This document shows positions 18,306-31,505 of a stretch of 64,000 bases of DNA, one piece after another. The stretch's first letter is position 1, and every line of letters begins with the position of its first letter. The stretch spans positions 124,001 to 188,000 of the forward strand of contig NZ_KB907339.1 in NCBI RefSeq assembly GCF_000381985.1, read 5' to 3'. Source of the stretch: Novispirillum itersonii subsp. itersonii ATCC 12639. Lineage in GTDB: Bacteria; Pseudomonadota; Alphaproteobacteria; Rhodospirillales; Rhodospirillaceae. The position numbers and the translations under genes were made by a program. A model generated the notes under the pieces. The model saw nothing but the letters and a program-made list of their open reading frames with translations. It was not told the origin of the DNA and did no database searches.

Positions 18306-18348
18306 CCGGGGCCGCCATCCACCTTTCCCGGTCGGATGGTGGCCCCGG
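18306..18348 (+). terminator. Long hairpin after the 570-residue gene
   Basis: 15-bp stem CCGGGGCCGCCATCC / GGATGGTGGCCCCGG with one G-U pair and a 13-base loop, 12 bases after the stop. The downstream bases are ATAAAAATT rather than a T tract, so efficiency is uncertain. The AT-rich tail probably carries promoter elements of the chemoreceptor. Confidence 0.55.
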
Positions 18349-18466
18349 ATAAAAATTCATCAAGGTGTCGCAGGGGGACTGCGCGGACTGGTGCTAAGCA
18401 GGCGTTCAATTTTCGCCTGTGTGGCTCTGCGCGTGCAGGCGTTCTCTCTCAATGGGGCAGTCTTCG

Positions 18467-20104
18467 ATGACGCAGCGGAACCTGTCTGTTTATCTTGCCA
18501 CGCTGGTGGTTGTGATGGCCTTGGGGACACTTGCAACCTCGGCTTTCGGGCTTTACCTGAAGCGGACCCAGATGATTGAGGACCGTGTCGCCAGTGTCCG
18601 GCAGATTGCTGAAGGGACGGCGGCCATGATCCGTCAGGCGGCCACCGGCCCTGATGCGGACACGGCACAGAAGGCCCTGAAGGAGAGGTTACGCCACTTC
18701 CGGTTTGACGGCGGCAACTACATTTTCCTGATTGATTACAGTCACTGCATGATCCTTGACCCGGCCGATCCGGCAGGGGAGGGGGACTGCAAACCCACCT
18801 CCGAAGTACGGAAGCGTCTGGTTGCTGCCGGTGTGGCCGGGGGTGGCACCGTCTTTTACCGGACGAAGCGGGATGGGCAGGAGGTGCCAAAGGTTGCCTT
18901 TGTCGCGCAGGTGCCGGAATGGCGCTGGACTGTTGGTGTCGGCGCGTATCTTGATGATATTGACCGTGATTTTCTGCTCGGTCTGTTGACCGAAGCGGCT
19001 GCCATCAGCGGGGTGATTCTGCTGGGTGGGCTGGCGGCGTGGCGCGTTTCCCGCCGGGTTCACACCGATGTGGCTGCCCTGTCGCAGGAGATGGACCGGC
19101 TGGCTGGCGGCGACCTGACGGAAGCGCGGCAGCGCACCCTGTCGGTGCGTGAAATCTGCAGCATGGCTGACAGTCTCAGCCATCTGCGGCAAAAGCTTCA
19201 GGCCGCTGCGGCGCTGGAGCAGGAAAAGCATCTGCGGCAGGAGCAGGATCTGGCCCGTCTGCACCGTCAGGCCGATCTCACAGCCGGGTTTGAGCGTCGG
19301 ATGGCTGCGATGCTGGAGGCTGTTTCGGCGGGGCTGACCCGGACCGGCAACGCTGTAGACAGCCTGCGTGGCGTTGCGGATCTGACCGGGCGGAGGAGCG
19401 CCCATGTCAATACTGCGGCGGAAGCCTCTGCCCGTGATGTGCAGGCGGTCGCCAGTGCGGCGGAGGAACTGGGATCATCGGTGCTTGAGATCACCCGGCA
19501 GGTCGGTGAAACCAGCCGGATTACCGCCGAGGCTGTTTCCGGGGTCGAGAGGGCGGAACAGGTGGTCAGCGGGCTGGCCGAGGCGGCGGGCCGGATCGGT
19601 GAAGTGGTCGGGCTGATTTCTGAGATTGCCGGGCAAACCAATCTGCTGGCCCTGAACGCCACCATCGAGGCTGCCCGGGCCGGAGAGGCCGGAAAAGGCT
19701 TTGCCGTTGTTGCCAATGAGGTCAAGACGCTGGCCGCGCAGACAGCGCGGGCCACGGCAGAAATCGCCGGTCAGGTGCAGGCTGTGCAGGCGGCCACGCT
19801 GGACAGCCGGACGGCGATACAGGATGTGGTGGAGACGATCCGGCAGGTGGATGAGGTGATCTCGGGCATTGCCGCCGCCGCTGAGCAGCAGAGTGCCGCG
19901 ACGGCTGAGATTGCCCGCAGTGTGCAGAGTGCTGCCGATGGCAACCGGGCTGTTTCTGAGGGGATCGCCGATGTTGCCAGTGCAGCGGGCCGGACATCGG
20001 GCAGTGCATCGGATCTGGCGGATGTGGCCGCAGTGCTGGATACTGAGGCCCGGTCCCTGCGCGGGGCCGTTGAAACCTTTCTGACGGATATGCGGACGGC
20101 ATGA
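18467..20104 (+). CDS. Methyl-accepting chemotaxis protein with single Cache domain
   Basis: 545 residues: TM1 (about 8-30), a periplasmic sCache-type domain ([30 protein letters not shown]), TM2 (about 180-205), a HAMP-like linker, and the cytoplasmic signalling domain with hairpin tip [38 protein letters not shown]. It should sense a small periplasmic ligand and drive CheA. ATG 18467 is preceded by GGGG; ATG 18452 is possible. The stop overlaps the amidase start (ATGA), so the two are cotranslated. Confidence 0.92.
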   Translation: MTQRNLSVYLATLVVVMALGTLATSAFGLYLKRTQMIEDRVASVRQIAEGTAAMIRQAATGPDADTAQKALKERLRHFRFDGGNYIFLIDYSHCMILDPADPAGEGDCKPTSEVRKRLVAAGVAGGGTVFYRTKRDGQEVPKVAFVAQVPEWRWTVGVGAYLDDIDRDFLLGLLTEAAAISGVILLGGLAAWRVSRRVHTDVAALSQEMDRLAGGDLTEARQRTLSVREICSMADSLSHLRQKLQAAAALEQEKHLRQEQDLARLHRQADLTAGFERRMAAMLEAVSAGLTRTGNAVDSLRGVADLTGRRSAHVNTAAEASARDVQAVASAAEELGSSVLEITRQVGETSRITAEAVSGVERAEQVVSGLAEAAGRIGEVVGLISEIAGQTNLLALNATIEAARAGEAGKGFAVVANEVKTLAAQTARATAEIAGQVQAVQAATLDSRTAIQDVVETIRQVDEVISGIAAAAEQQSAATAEIARSVQSAADGNRAVSEGIADVASAAGRTSGSASDLADVAAVLDTEARSLRGAVETFLTDMRTA

Positions 20105-20823
20105 TCAGGTGGATGTGGGGTGTGGTGGTTGCCGTTGGGATCGGGGCCGGGCTGGCGGCTCCGGCTGCTGCCTGTGTGGTGGCGCTGGATCCCGGCCATT
20201 CCCGAGACCGGCTGGGCGCCACCAGTGCCCGGGGTGTCGGGGAGTGGTTTTTTAACCGGGCGCTGACGGAGCAGGTGGCGGCATCGCTGACCGCTCAGGG
20301 GGTTAAGGCTGTGGTGATCAACCCCGCCGGGGGACCGATCGGTCTGAAGGACCGTACCCGGCAGGCGACGGAGGCCGGGGCTGACCTGTTTCTGTCGATT
20401 CACCATGATTCGGTGCAGCCGCAGTATCTGACCCCGTGGCAGGTGGATGGCAAGGCGCGGTCATATTCTGACCGTTTTGCCGGGTTCGGGGTCTTTGTCT
20501 CCGGGCGCAATACCGGCTTTGCCGCCAGTCAGGCCGTCGGGCAGGATCTGGCCGATGCGTTGCTGGCCGCCGGGCTGCGGCCAAGCCTGCACCATGCCGA
20601 GCCGATACCCGGCGAAAACCGCCCGCTGCTGGATGCCCGGCGCGGGATATATCGGTATGACGATCTGGTGGTGCTGCATTCCGCCCCGATGCCCGCGGTA
20701 CTGCTGGAGGCGGCGGTGATCGTCAACCGCGAGGAAGAAAGCCGGGCGATCACTCCGGCTTTCCGCGATCAGGTGGCAGGGGCGGTGACGCAGGCTGTCA
20801 CCGCCTTTTGCCGGAAGCATTAA
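20101..20823 (+). CDS. Periplasmic N-acetylmuramoyl-L-alanine amidase-like protein (Amidase_3)
   Basis: 240 residues with a signal peptide (cleavage near AAPAAA-C, residue 24). Amidase_3 zinc ligands His33 (DPGHSRD), Glu48 (RGVGEWFFN) and His101 (SIHHDS) are present, and the catalytic Glu is in [10 protein letters not shown]. It should cut the lactyl amide between MurNAc and the stem peptide, or a similar amide. There is no AMIN or LysM domain. Its four-base overlap with a chemoreceptor gene is unusual. It converges on the GH1 gene with only three bases between stops. Confidence 0.85.
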   Translation: MIRWMWGVVVAVGIGAGLAAPAAACVVALDPGHSRDRLGATSARGVGEWFFNRALTEQVAASLTAQGVKAVVINPAGGPIGLKDRTRQATEAGADLFLSIHHDSVQPQYLTPWQVDGKARSYSDRFAGFGVFVSGRNTGFAASQAVGQDLADALLAAGLRPSLHHAEPIPGENRPLLDARRGIYRYDDLVVLHSAPMPAVLLEAAVIVNREEESRAITPAFRDQVAGAVTQAVTAFCRKH

Positions 20824-20826
20824 GGG

Positions 20827-22170
20827 TCAGGCCGGTTTCGCGGATTGGATCAGGGCCTTATACCAGTCATAGGATGATTTCGGCGTCCGCGTCTGGGTGC
20901 TGTGATCAACGTGCACCAGCCCGAAGCGGGGGCCATAGCCGCTGCCCCATTCAAAGGCATCCAGCAGGGACCAGACGAAGTAGCCGCGCACATCAACCCC
21001 GGCATCCATCGCTTCGGCCATTTTGGCGGTATACAGCTCAAGATACTTGATGCGGCGGGGGTCCTCAACCTTGCCGTCGGCGTTGACGGCGTCATCCCCG
21101 GCGCACCCGTTTTCGGTCACCACCACCGGCAGCTTATAGCGCCGGTGCAGCTCCAGCAGTTCATCGCGGAAGGCATCAGGCCACACCGGCCAGCCGATAC
21201 CGTGGTCGGGGGAGCCGGGCGGGGAATCCCCCCAGCCGAAGCCCCAGGTGCTGTTCAGGTCTTCCTTAGCGAAAATCGGGCCATAGTGGTTGAGGCCGAA
21301 GAAATCCACCGGGCGGCAGATCTGCGCCATGTCGCCCCCCTGAATGTAGGGCTCCATATCCCGGGCGATCAGCGGCGGATAATGGCCGAGGATCTGCGGG
21401 TCGGGGAAGGCGAGATTCCAGTGCTCATTCAGCAGGGCGGCGGCACGGCGGTCGGCTTCGGTGTCCTTCTCCGGCCAGACGGCCTGCCGGTTATGCACGG
21501 CCCCGATCACGGCATCCTTCACGTGGGTGCGCAGCACATCAACCCCCATGCCGTGGGCAAGGTTGACATGATGGATGGCCCGCAGATGGGTGGCGCGGTC
21601 GGTGATGCCGGGGGCAGCCCAGTCAATGGCGTAGCCGAACAGGGTGAAGACGGAAAACTCGTTGAAAGTGATCCACTTTTTGACACGGTCACCATAGCGG
21701 CGGGCGCACAGGGTGGCGTAGTCGGCAAACCAGCCGGCGCATTCCCGCTGGGCCCAGCCGCCAAGGCTGTGCAGGCCCTGCGGCAGATCCCAGTGGTACA
21801 GGCAGGCCCAGGGCTCAATCCCGGCCTCCAGCAGGCTGTCGATCAGGCGGTCGTAAAAGTCGAGGCCCTTTTCATTCACGAATGTCCGCCCGGTGGGCAG
21901 GATGCGCGGCCACGCCAAAGAGAAGCGGTAGGCATCCACTCCCAGTCCCTTCATCAGGGCAATATCTTCGGGGTACCGGTGATAGTGGTCGCAGGCGGTC
22001 TCGCCACTTTCGTTTTTATAGACCTTGTCCTTGGTGATGGCGCGGACATCCCAGATGCTGAGGCCGCGCCCGTCTTCGTGCGCGGCCCCTTCGATCTGAT
22101 AGGCGGAGGTCGACACCCCCCACGTGAAGTCCTTCGGCCAGCCGTTTCTGGGGAGTGCGCCGCTCATCAT
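20827..22170 (-). CDS. Beta-glucosidase, glycoside hydrolase family 1
   Basis: 447 residues, usual GH1 length, no signal peptide. Seen: N-terminal F-T-W-G-V-S-T-S-A-Y-Q-I-E-G, the nucleophile motif VVTENGCAGDD, and the acid/base motif as TFNEFS, where Pro of the usual NEP is Phe but the Glu is kept. C-terminal Y-F-V-W-S-L-L-D-A-F-E-W-G-S-G-Y binds the sugar. It hydrolyses beta-glucosides in the cytoplasm. Start at one of two tandem ATGs (22170/22167) after AGAGG. It lies 59 bases downstream of fghA on the same strand, but no functional link is obvious. Confidence 0.92.
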   Translation of the reverse strand: MMSGALPRNGWPKDFTWGVSTSAYQIEGAAHEDGRGLSIWDVRAITKDKVYKNESGETACDHYHRYPEDIALMKGLGVDAYRFSLAWPRILPTGRTFVNEKGLDFYDRLIDSLLEAGIEPWACLYHWDLPQGLHSLGGWAQRECAGWFADYATLCARRYGDRVKKWITFNEFSVFTLFGYAIDWAAPGITDRATHLRAIHHVNLAHGMGVDVLRTHVKDAVIGAVHNRQAVWPEKDTEADRRAAALLNEHWNLAFPDPQILGHYPPLIARDMEPYIQGGDMAQICRPVDFFGLNHYGPIFAKEDLNSTWGFGWGDSPPGSPDHGIGWPVWPDAFRDELLELHRRYKLPVVVTENGCAGDDAVNADGKVEDPRRIKYLELYTAKMAEAMDAGVDVRGYFVWSLLDAFEWGSGYGPRFGLVHVDHSTQTRTPKSSYDWYKALIQSAKPA

Positions 22171-22229
22171 CTGCCTCTTTGGTCTGTTCTTGTGGTCTGA
22201 AACCACTGTGAAACGAGGCGGTTACGGCG

Positions 22230-23090
22230 TCAAGAGATGGTCTGCCCCCGCAGGGCGGCGGCATGGTGACGCAGGTGGTCCTCAATGAAAGAGGCGATGA
22301 AGTAATAGCTGTGGTCATAGCCGGGCTGCATCCGCAGGGTCAGCGGATATCCGGCGGCCTGCGCGGCCTGCATCAGCAGCTCCGGCTTAAGCTGGGTGGC
22401 CAGAAAACTGTCGGCATCCCCCTGATCGACCAGCAGCGGCAGTTTTTCACAGGCAGACTGGATCAGTGCGGCGGAGTCCCAGTCTTTCCACGCAGACCGG
22501 TCAGCCCCCAGCAGGTGCCCCAGTGCCTTTTCCCCCCACGGGCAGTTCAGCGGGCTGGCAATCGGCGCGAAGGCTGATACCGAGACATAGCGCCGCGGAT
22601 TGCGCAGGGCGCAGACGATGGCACCGTGCCCGCCCATGGAATGGCCGGAAATGGCCCGGCGGCCGGTGACGGGGAAGGTCGCTTCAATCAGGTCCGGCAG
22701 CTCACGGGTGACGTAATCGTGCATCCGGTAGTGCCGGGCCCAGGGCTGCTGCGTCGCATCGACATAGAATCCGGCACCATAGCCGAAATCCCAGTGCTGT
22801 TCGGGGTCGGCGGGCACATGATCGCCGCGCGGGCTGGTGTCGGGGCAGACGATGGCAATCCCCAGCTCCGCCGCCAGCTTCTGGGCTCCGGCCTTCTGCA
22901 TGAAGTTTTCGTCGGTGCAGGTCAGGCCGGACAGCCAGTACAGCACCGGGACCTTTTCCGTTTCTGCCTGCGGCGGCAGAAAGACGGCAAACACCATGTC
23001 GCATCCCAGCGCACGCGAGGTGTGGCGGTAACGCTTGTGCCAGCCGCCGAAGCTGCGGTTGGTGGAAACAATGGTCAGATCAGCGGTCAT
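22230..23090 (-). CDS. fghA: S-formylglutathione hydrolase
   Basis: 286 residues, esterase D family. It hydrolyses S-formylglutathione to formate and glutathione, the second step of glutathione-dependent formaldehyde removal. Visible: WLSGLTCTDENFMQKAGAQ, the nucleophile elbow SGHSMGGHGA, Asp in LLVDQGDADSFL, and His in PGYDHSYYFI. ATG 23090 follows GAGG. It lies 72 bases after the dehydrogenase that makes its substrate; a GC-rich hairpin lies between. Confidence 0.96.
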   Translation of the reverse strand: MTADLTIVSTNRSFGGWHKRYRHTSRALGCDMVFAVFLPPQAETEKVPVLYWLSGLTCTDENFMQKAGAQKLAAELGIAIVCPDTSPRGDHVPADPEQHWDFGYGAGFYVDATQQPWARHYRMHDYVTRELPDLIEATFPVTGRRAISGHSMGGHGAIVCALRNPRRYVSVSAFAPIASPLNCPWGEKALGHLLGADRSAWKDWDSAALIQSACEKLPLLVDQGDADSFLATQLKPELLMQAAQAAGYPLTLRMQPGYDHSYYFIASFIEDHLRHHAAALRGQTIS

Positions 23091-23126
23091 GCCGGGCCTC
23101 TGTCAGGGAAGGGCAGAAAACAGGGA

Positions 23127-23155
23127 CGCCGCCGCCCCTGTGGACGGCGGCGGCG
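23127..23155 (-). terminator. Intercistronic hairpin between adhC and fghA
   Basis: 10-bp stem CGCCGCCGCC / GGCGGCGGCG (23127-23136 with 23146-23155), nine-base loop; on the minus strand TCCCTGTTTTC follows. It may partly terminate after the dehydrogenase gene and lower fghA expression. Confidence 0.5.
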
Positions 23156-23162
23156 CACCGGA

Positions 23163-25366
<2,204 letters not shown>

Positions 25367-25390
25367 CCGGGGGAGGTCTCTGTGGGGCGG

Positions 25391-26641
25391 TCAGTGCTTG
25401 ACCGTCACCGCGTTCAGGTCATCGACCTTGCGCAGGTCGGGGAACATCCACGCCCACAGACCGACCACGGCAATGGTGCCGATTCCACCGATCACCACCG
25501 ACGGCACCAGCCCGAAAAAGGCGGCCATCACCCCGGACTCAAATTCACCCAGCTCGTTGGATGCCCCGATGAACAGCAGGTTGACGGCACTGACCCGGCC
25601 ACGCATTTCATCCGGGGTGGCCAGCTGGATCAGGGTGCCGCGCACATACATGCTGACCATGTCGGTAGCCCCCATCACGAACAGGGCGACCATCGACAGG
25701 ATCAGGTTTTCCGACAGCCCGAAAACAATGGTGCCGACGCCAAAACCGGCGACAGACAGGAACATGATGGCCCCGGCGTTGCGGCGCAGCGGGCGCTTTG
25801 CCAGCCACAGGCCGGTCAGCACCGCCCCGACGGCGGGGGCCGAGCGCAACAGCCCCAGTCCGGTCGGCCCGGCGTGCAGAATATCCTGCGCATAGGCGGG
25901 CATCATCGCCACCGCGCCCCCCAGCAGTACCGCAAACAGGTCAAGGGAGATGGCCCCCAGCACCACCGGCTGGTTCCGCACGTAGCGGATGCCCGCCGTC
26001 AGGCGGGACAGGGCTGATCCGGTCGAGGCAGAGGTCACCGGGGCGGCCTGCTGGGTCAGGGTCCGGATGAACATCATGGCAAAGCCGGTGACGGCAAACC
26101 CGGCCATGCAGGCGGTGTAGGCAAAGGCGGCGCCAAAGGCCACCAGTGCCCCGCCTGCCGCCGGGCCGACGATCACCGCCGTCTGGAAGGCCGAGGTGTT
26201 CAGCGCCACAGCCCGGCTTAAGCTGTCCCGCGGGACCAACAACGGCAGAAACGACTGTCCGGCAGGCCCGGCAAATGCCCGGCTGACCCCGAAGACGGTC
26301 AGCAGCGCGTAATAGGGGCCGACATCCTGAATCCCTTCCAGCGTCAGGAACAGGAAGCCCCCGGCGACAGCAGCCTGCAGGGCCGAGGTGGCAAGAATGA
26401 TAAAGCGGCGGTTGACCATATCAGCCACCTGCCCGGCGGGCAGGGTCAGCAGCACCATCGGCAGGAACTGAGCCAGCCCGACATAGCCAAGGGCCAGCGG
26501 GTCGCGGGTGATTTCATAGACGTGCCAGCCGACAGCGACTGACAGGATCATGGTGCCCAGCACCCCGAAGAAACGGGCACCGAGAAACAGCGGGAAATTA
26601 TGGCGGGGCAGGGGGGGAACGGGCGTCTGGGCCGATGTCAT
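25391..26641 (-). CDS. MFS transporter (MFS_3/EntS-like)
   Basis: 416 residues with 10-12 hydrophobic helices. The N-terminal F-L-G-A-R-F-F-G-V-L-G, the loop 2-3 signature G-Q-V-A-D-M-V-N-R-R and F-A-G-P-A-G-Q-S-F-L-P-L-L-V place it in the EntS-like exporter group, which pumps siderophores or drugs. Substrate unknown. ATG 26641 is the likely start; AGGA is 13 bases upstream. No siderophore genes are near. A leader hairpin lies between promoter zone and start. Confidence 0.9.
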   Translation of the reverse strand: MTSAQTPVPPLPRHNFPLFLGARFFGVLGTMILSVAVGWHVYEITRDPLALGYVGLAQFLPMVLLTLPAGQVADMVNRRFIILATSALQAAVAGGFLFLTLEGIQDVGPYYALLTVFGVSRAFAGPAGQSFLPLLVPRDSLSRAVALNTSAFQTAVIVGPAAGGALVAFGAAFAYTACMAGFAVTGFAMMFIRTLTQQAAPVTSASTGSALSRLTAGIRYVRNQPVVLGAISLDLFAVLLGGAVAMMPAYAQDILHAGPTGLGLLRSAPAVGAVLTGLWLAKRPLRRNAGAIMFLSVAGFGVGTIVFGLSENLILSMVALFVMGATDMVSMYVRGTLIQLATPDEMRGRVSAVNLLFIGASNELGEFESGVMAAFFGLVPSVVIGGIGTIAVVGLWAWMFPDLRKVDDLNAVTVKH

Positions 26642-26671
26642 GATAATGGGGAGTCCTGACAGGCTGAAAGG

Positions 26672-26692
26672 ATGCCGCCGCCGGGGCGGCAT
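26672..26692 (-). other. Leader hairpin of the MFS gene
   Basis: ATGCCGCC / GGCGGCAT (26672-26679 with 26685-26692), five-base loop, 30 bases before the start codon on the minus strand. The gene-free stretch 26642-27054 holds this hairpin and the guaB promoter; I see no convincing small gene in it. Confidence 0.4.
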
Positions 26693-26874
26693 GAAAGAGG
26701 GCAGCCATCAGACGGCAGGCGGCAGAGACTGGCAACTGCTGATTTTACGACGTAGGCGCATGAGTTTATCTGACTCTGCCGCAGGGCGCGGCTTTGCTGG
26801 TGTCGTGGTTCCGGTCTGCGTCCGGCGCAACCCAGACCGGCGTGCGGTGCGTGGGGGTGTCGCGGTTCTGTTGC

Positions 26875-26902
26875 TTGGCATACGGCTGTTTCTGTGTATG
26901 AT
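26875..26902 (+). promoter_or_regulatory. Predicted sigma-70 promoter of guaB
   Basis: TTGGCA (26875-26880), 16-base spacer, TATGAT (26897-26902). It predicts a leader of about 145 bases before guaB. Confidence 0.55.
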
Positions 26903-26943
26903 GGCGCGCACCTTGGAGTCTGGCCCCGTCGCCGGACCGATAG

Positions 26944-28518
<1,575 letters not shown>

Positions 28519-28560
28519 CGCACCGTTCCGCCCGGTTCCGTACCGGGTGCGTCTGACAGG

Positions 28561-28623
28561 CCACAGGGCTTGCTTCCGTACGGGTTGACCTGTACAGGGG
28601 GCAGGCCCTGTGGTTTGATTTTT
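28561..28623 (+). terminator. Terminator after guaB
   Basis: CCACAGGGC / GCCCTGTGG (28561-28569 with 28605-28613) followed by TTTGATTTTT. The 35-base loop contains the palindromes CCGTACGG and CCTGTACAGG. A second small hairpin, CCCGGT/ACCGGG, precedes it at about 28531-28547. Confidence 0.75.
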
Positions 28624-28649
28624 GTCCTCTTTTATTGTCAGAGACCGCC

Positions 28650-30029
28650 GTGACTCCTGCCGCCCGCCTGCAAGCCGCCCTTGATCTTCTGGAAACCATC
28701 GCCCTGTCGCCGCGCCCGGCGGATGGGGTGGCGTCGGAGTTTTTCCGCTCCCGGCGTTTTATCGGCTCGAAGGACCGGCGGGAGATCGCCGACCGGGTAT
28801 GGATCATGCTGCGTCACTGGGCGCGGGCAGGCTGGCAGGTGCGCCACGCCGCCCTGTCGACCTGGCCCGCCGGGGATGTGCCGGAATGGGCTGATGTCAC
28901 CCCGCGGCAGCGCCTGCTGGCTGATCTGATCCAGCGCGAAAAGATAACGCTGGAAGAGCTGGAAAGCCTGTTCAACGGTGAAAAGTTCGGCCCGGCCCGC
29001 CTGCGGGAACGGGAGCGGTCGCTGATCCGGGCCCTGAAATCCAACCGCGTCGCCAAAGCCGATCTGCCGGACTGGGTGGCGGGGGAAATGCCGGGCTGGA
29101 TCATTCCGCGCCTGCGGGCCGTCTATCAGGACCGCACCCCCGAGGTTCTGGAGTCTTTAAGCGTCGAGGCCCCGGTTGATCTGCGGGTCAACACCCTGAA
29201 GGCTGATCTGGAAACGGTGGTCGAGCGTCTGGCCGAGGAACAGGTTGATGTGGCCCCCGGGACGTGGTCGCCGCTGGCACTGCGGCTGATCGGCCGGGCC
29301 AACCTGCCTGCCACCGCCGCTTTCCGCGACGGTCTGGTCGAGGTGCAGGATGAAGGCTCGCAGCTTCTGGCCCTGCTGACCGATGCCCGTCCGGGCCAGT
29401 CGGTGGTTGATTTCTGTGCCGGGGCTGGGGGCAAGACCCTTGCGATCGCCGCGACCATGCAGAACAAGGGCCGTCTGGTTGCCTGTGACGTGTCTGCCGG
29501 TCGTCTGGAACGCTCCGCCGTCCGCCTGAAGCGGGCCGGTGTGCATAACGTTACCCGTCATCCGTTAGAAGGTGAACGTGACAAGTGGGTCAAGCGCTCT
29601 GCCGGAAAGTATGACCGGGTGCTGATTGATGCCCCCTGTTCCGGCACCGGCACCTGGCGCCGGAACCCGGATGCCAAGTGGCGTCTGCGCGATCAGGATG
29701 TGCGCGAGCTGGTGGTGAAGCAGGCGTCGATTCTGTCCAGTGCTGCCCGGCTGGCGGCGGTTGGCGGTCGGGTGATCTACGCCACCTGCTCGCTGCTGCC
29801 GGAAGAAAATGAACGGCAGGTGGAGGCTTTCCTTGCCGCAACCCCCGGTTTCCGGCTGATTCCGGTCTCCGATGTGTGGGCTCAGGTGTTCGGCCCTGAC
29901 CGCCCGTGCCCGGTGGACGGGCCGATGCTGCGCCTTGATCCGGCGGCCCACGGCACCGACGGTTTCTTCGCCGCCATTCTGGAGCGGGTCGGGGATGCGG
30001 CGGCGGCTGAAGGGGAAAGCGGGGAGTAA
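28650..30029 (+). CDS. rsmB: 16S rRNA m5C967 methyltransferase (RsmB-type)
   Basis: 459 residues, NOL1/NOP2/sun family. An N-terminal NusB-like helical domain is followed by a PUA-like stretch and the SAM-dependent methyltransferase: FCAGAGGKTLAIA (motif I), DAPCSGTGTWRRNPD (motif IV, Cys that releases product), YATCSLLPEENE (motif VI, catalytic Cys). GTG 28650 is the likely start; TTG 28635 adds five residues. It follows guaB after a terminator, so it is probably separately transcribed. A long hairpin lies after the stop. Confidence 0.92.
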   Translation: MTPAARLQAALDLLETIALSPRPADGVASEFFRSRRFIGSKDRREIADRVWIMLRHWARAGWQVRHAALSTWPAGDVPEWADVTPRQRLLADLIQREKITLEELESLFNGEKFGPARLRERERSLIRALKSNRVAKADLPDWVAGEMPGWIIPRLRAVYQDRTPEVLESLSVEAPVDLRVNTLKADLETVVERLAEEQVDVAPGTWSPLALRLIGRANLPATAAFRDGLVEVQDEGSQLLALLTDARPGQSVVDFCAGAGGKTLAIAATMQNKGRLVACDVSAGRLERSAVRLKRAGVHNVTRHPLEGERDKWVKRSAGKYDRVLIDAPCSGTGTWRRNPDAKWRLRDQDVRELVVKQASILSSAARLAAVGGRVIYATCSLLPEENERQVEAFLAATPGFRLIPVSDVWAQVFGPDRPCPVDGPMLRLDPAAHGTDGFFAAILERVGDAAAAEGESGE

Positions 30030-30060
30030 GACCCCCGCCCCTTGATAACGGGACAGACAG

Positions 30061-30092
30061 GCCCGCGTTCTCTGACCGGGAACGCGGGCTTT
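30061..30092. terminator. Terminator between convergent rsmB and fprA
   Basis: Perfect 10-bp stem GCCCGCGTTC / GAACGCGGGC (30061-30070 with 30080-30089), nine-base loop, followed by TTTGTC on the plus strand. Confidence 0.7.
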
Positions 30093-30128
30093 GTCATCCC
30101 TGAACGGAAAACGGCTGACGGGTGGCGG

Positions 30129-31451
30129 TCAGCCCGCTGCGACGGTCAGCATCTCTGCCACCGAGGTCAGTTTTTCACGGGGTTTGCCGTCACTGGCCCG
30201 CGCCTGTTCAGCGGCGTTGATCTTCTGCCAGCCGGAAAAATCAACGCAGGTGGCGGCGCGGGACGCCAGCAGCGCATCCAGCCCATCCGGTCCGGGCTTG
30301 CCACCGGCGCAGGTGTCCAGCCACGCCAGCACCTGATCAGCGACGGCGATGGAGTCGCTGCGGTTGGACGGGATCACCCCGGACGGGCCACGCTTGGCCC
30401 AGCCGACGGTGAAAATGCCGGGGGCAACGGTGCCATCGGTATTGGCGATGATCCCTTTGCGGGAATCCAGCGGTACGCCATCAATGGCAGCACTGCGGTA
30501 GCCGATAGCGCTGATGATGGTTTCCACAGCCAGATCAAAGGTTTCCCCGGTCGGTTCTGCCTGTCCGTTGACCAGACGGGTCCGTTCCAGCCGCAGCCCG
30601 GTCACGGCACCGTCAGCCCCAAGGATCTCCTGCGGGGCGGCGCAGAACAGCAGATGCACCCGTACCGGTCTGTCGTGACCGGCGGTGATGAAGCCGGTCA
30701 GGATCTCAAGGTTCTTTTCTTTGACCTTCTGCTCTTTCGGGTCGGCAATGCTGTCGGCGGAGACCCCCGCCAGCGCGGCAGGGTCAATCACCGGGCAGGC
30801 GCGTTGCAGATGACCCAGTTCCCCCAGTTCCGGCGGGGTGAAGCTGGCTTCCAGCGGGCCACGGCGGCCGATGATGTAAATATCGGTGATCGGGGCAGCC
30901 TCGATAGCATCCTGTGCATGGGCACACAGATCGGCCCCGGTCATTTCGGCGCGGGTTTTGGCCAGAATGCGGGCAACATCCAGCGCTACATTACCGTTGC
31001 CGATCACGGCGATTCCCCGGCCAAGCCGGGGGGCCAGCCCGGCATGGTCTGGGTGCCCGTTGTACCAGCCGACAAAGGCGGCGGACCCGTAGACCCCGGC
31101 CAGATCCTGCCCCGCAATGCCAAGGGCACGGTCCAGCGGGGCCCCGGTGGCATAAATCACCGCATCGTAAAGATCAGCCAGTTCAGCGGCGGAGACGGTG
31201 GCGCCGACGCTGATGTTGCCGATAAAGCGCTGACTGCCTTTGGCGAATCCGCGCTCAAACTGGCGGACGATGTTTTTGGTGCCCTGATGGTCGGGGGCGA
31301 CCCCGGCGCGGACCAGCCCGAAGGGGGTCGGCAGGCGGTCGATCACGTCAATCCGGCAATCCGGGCGCTTCCGGGCGATGTGGTCGGCGGCATACAGCCC
31401 GGATGGGCCGCTGCCGACGACACACACCGCCAGCGGGGTGGTGTCAGTCAT
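30129..31451 (-). CDS. fprA: Ferredoxin/adrenodoxin-type NADPH reductase
   Basis: 440 residues, adrenodoxin-reductase family (mycobacterial FprA). It passes electrons from NADPH through FAD to a ferredoxin. FAD site VVGSGPSGLYAADHIAR, then PTPFGLVRAGVAPDHQGTKN, the NADPH site AVIGNGNVALDVARIL, and the C-terminal W-A-K-R-G-P-S-G-V-I-P-S-N-R. ATG follows GAGGAA. It lies 54 bases downstream of paaX on the same strand and 1.6 kb from a PaaA-like diiron protein, so it may be the electron donor of that protein (inference). No ferredoxin gene is adjacent. Confidence 0.92.
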   Translation of the reverse strand: MTDTTPLAVCVVGSGPSGLYAADHIARKRPDCRIDVIDRLPTPFGLVRAGVAPDHQGTKNIVRQFERGFAKGSQRFIGNISVGATVSAAELADLYDAVIYATGAPLDRALGIAGQDLAGVYGSAAFVGWYNGHPDHAGLAPRLGRGIAVIGNGNVALDVARILAKTRAEMTGADLCAHAQDAIEAAPITDIYIIGRRGPLEASFTPPELGELGHLQRACPVIDPAALAGVSADSIADPKEQKVKEKNLEILTGFITAGHDRPVRVHLLFCAAPQEILGADGAVTGLRLERTRLVNGQAEPTGETFDLAVETIISAIGYRSAAIDGVPLDSRKGIIANTDGTVAPGIFTVGWAKRGPSGVIPSNRSDSIAVADQVLAWLDTCAGGKPGPDGLDALLASRAATCVDFSGWQKINAAEQARASDGKPREKLTSVAEMLTVAAG

Positions 31452-31505
31452 GGGATGTTTCCTCTTTGAGTCTGTTTTTTATTTTGTTTTTAAAGGGGTA
31501 AGTCT

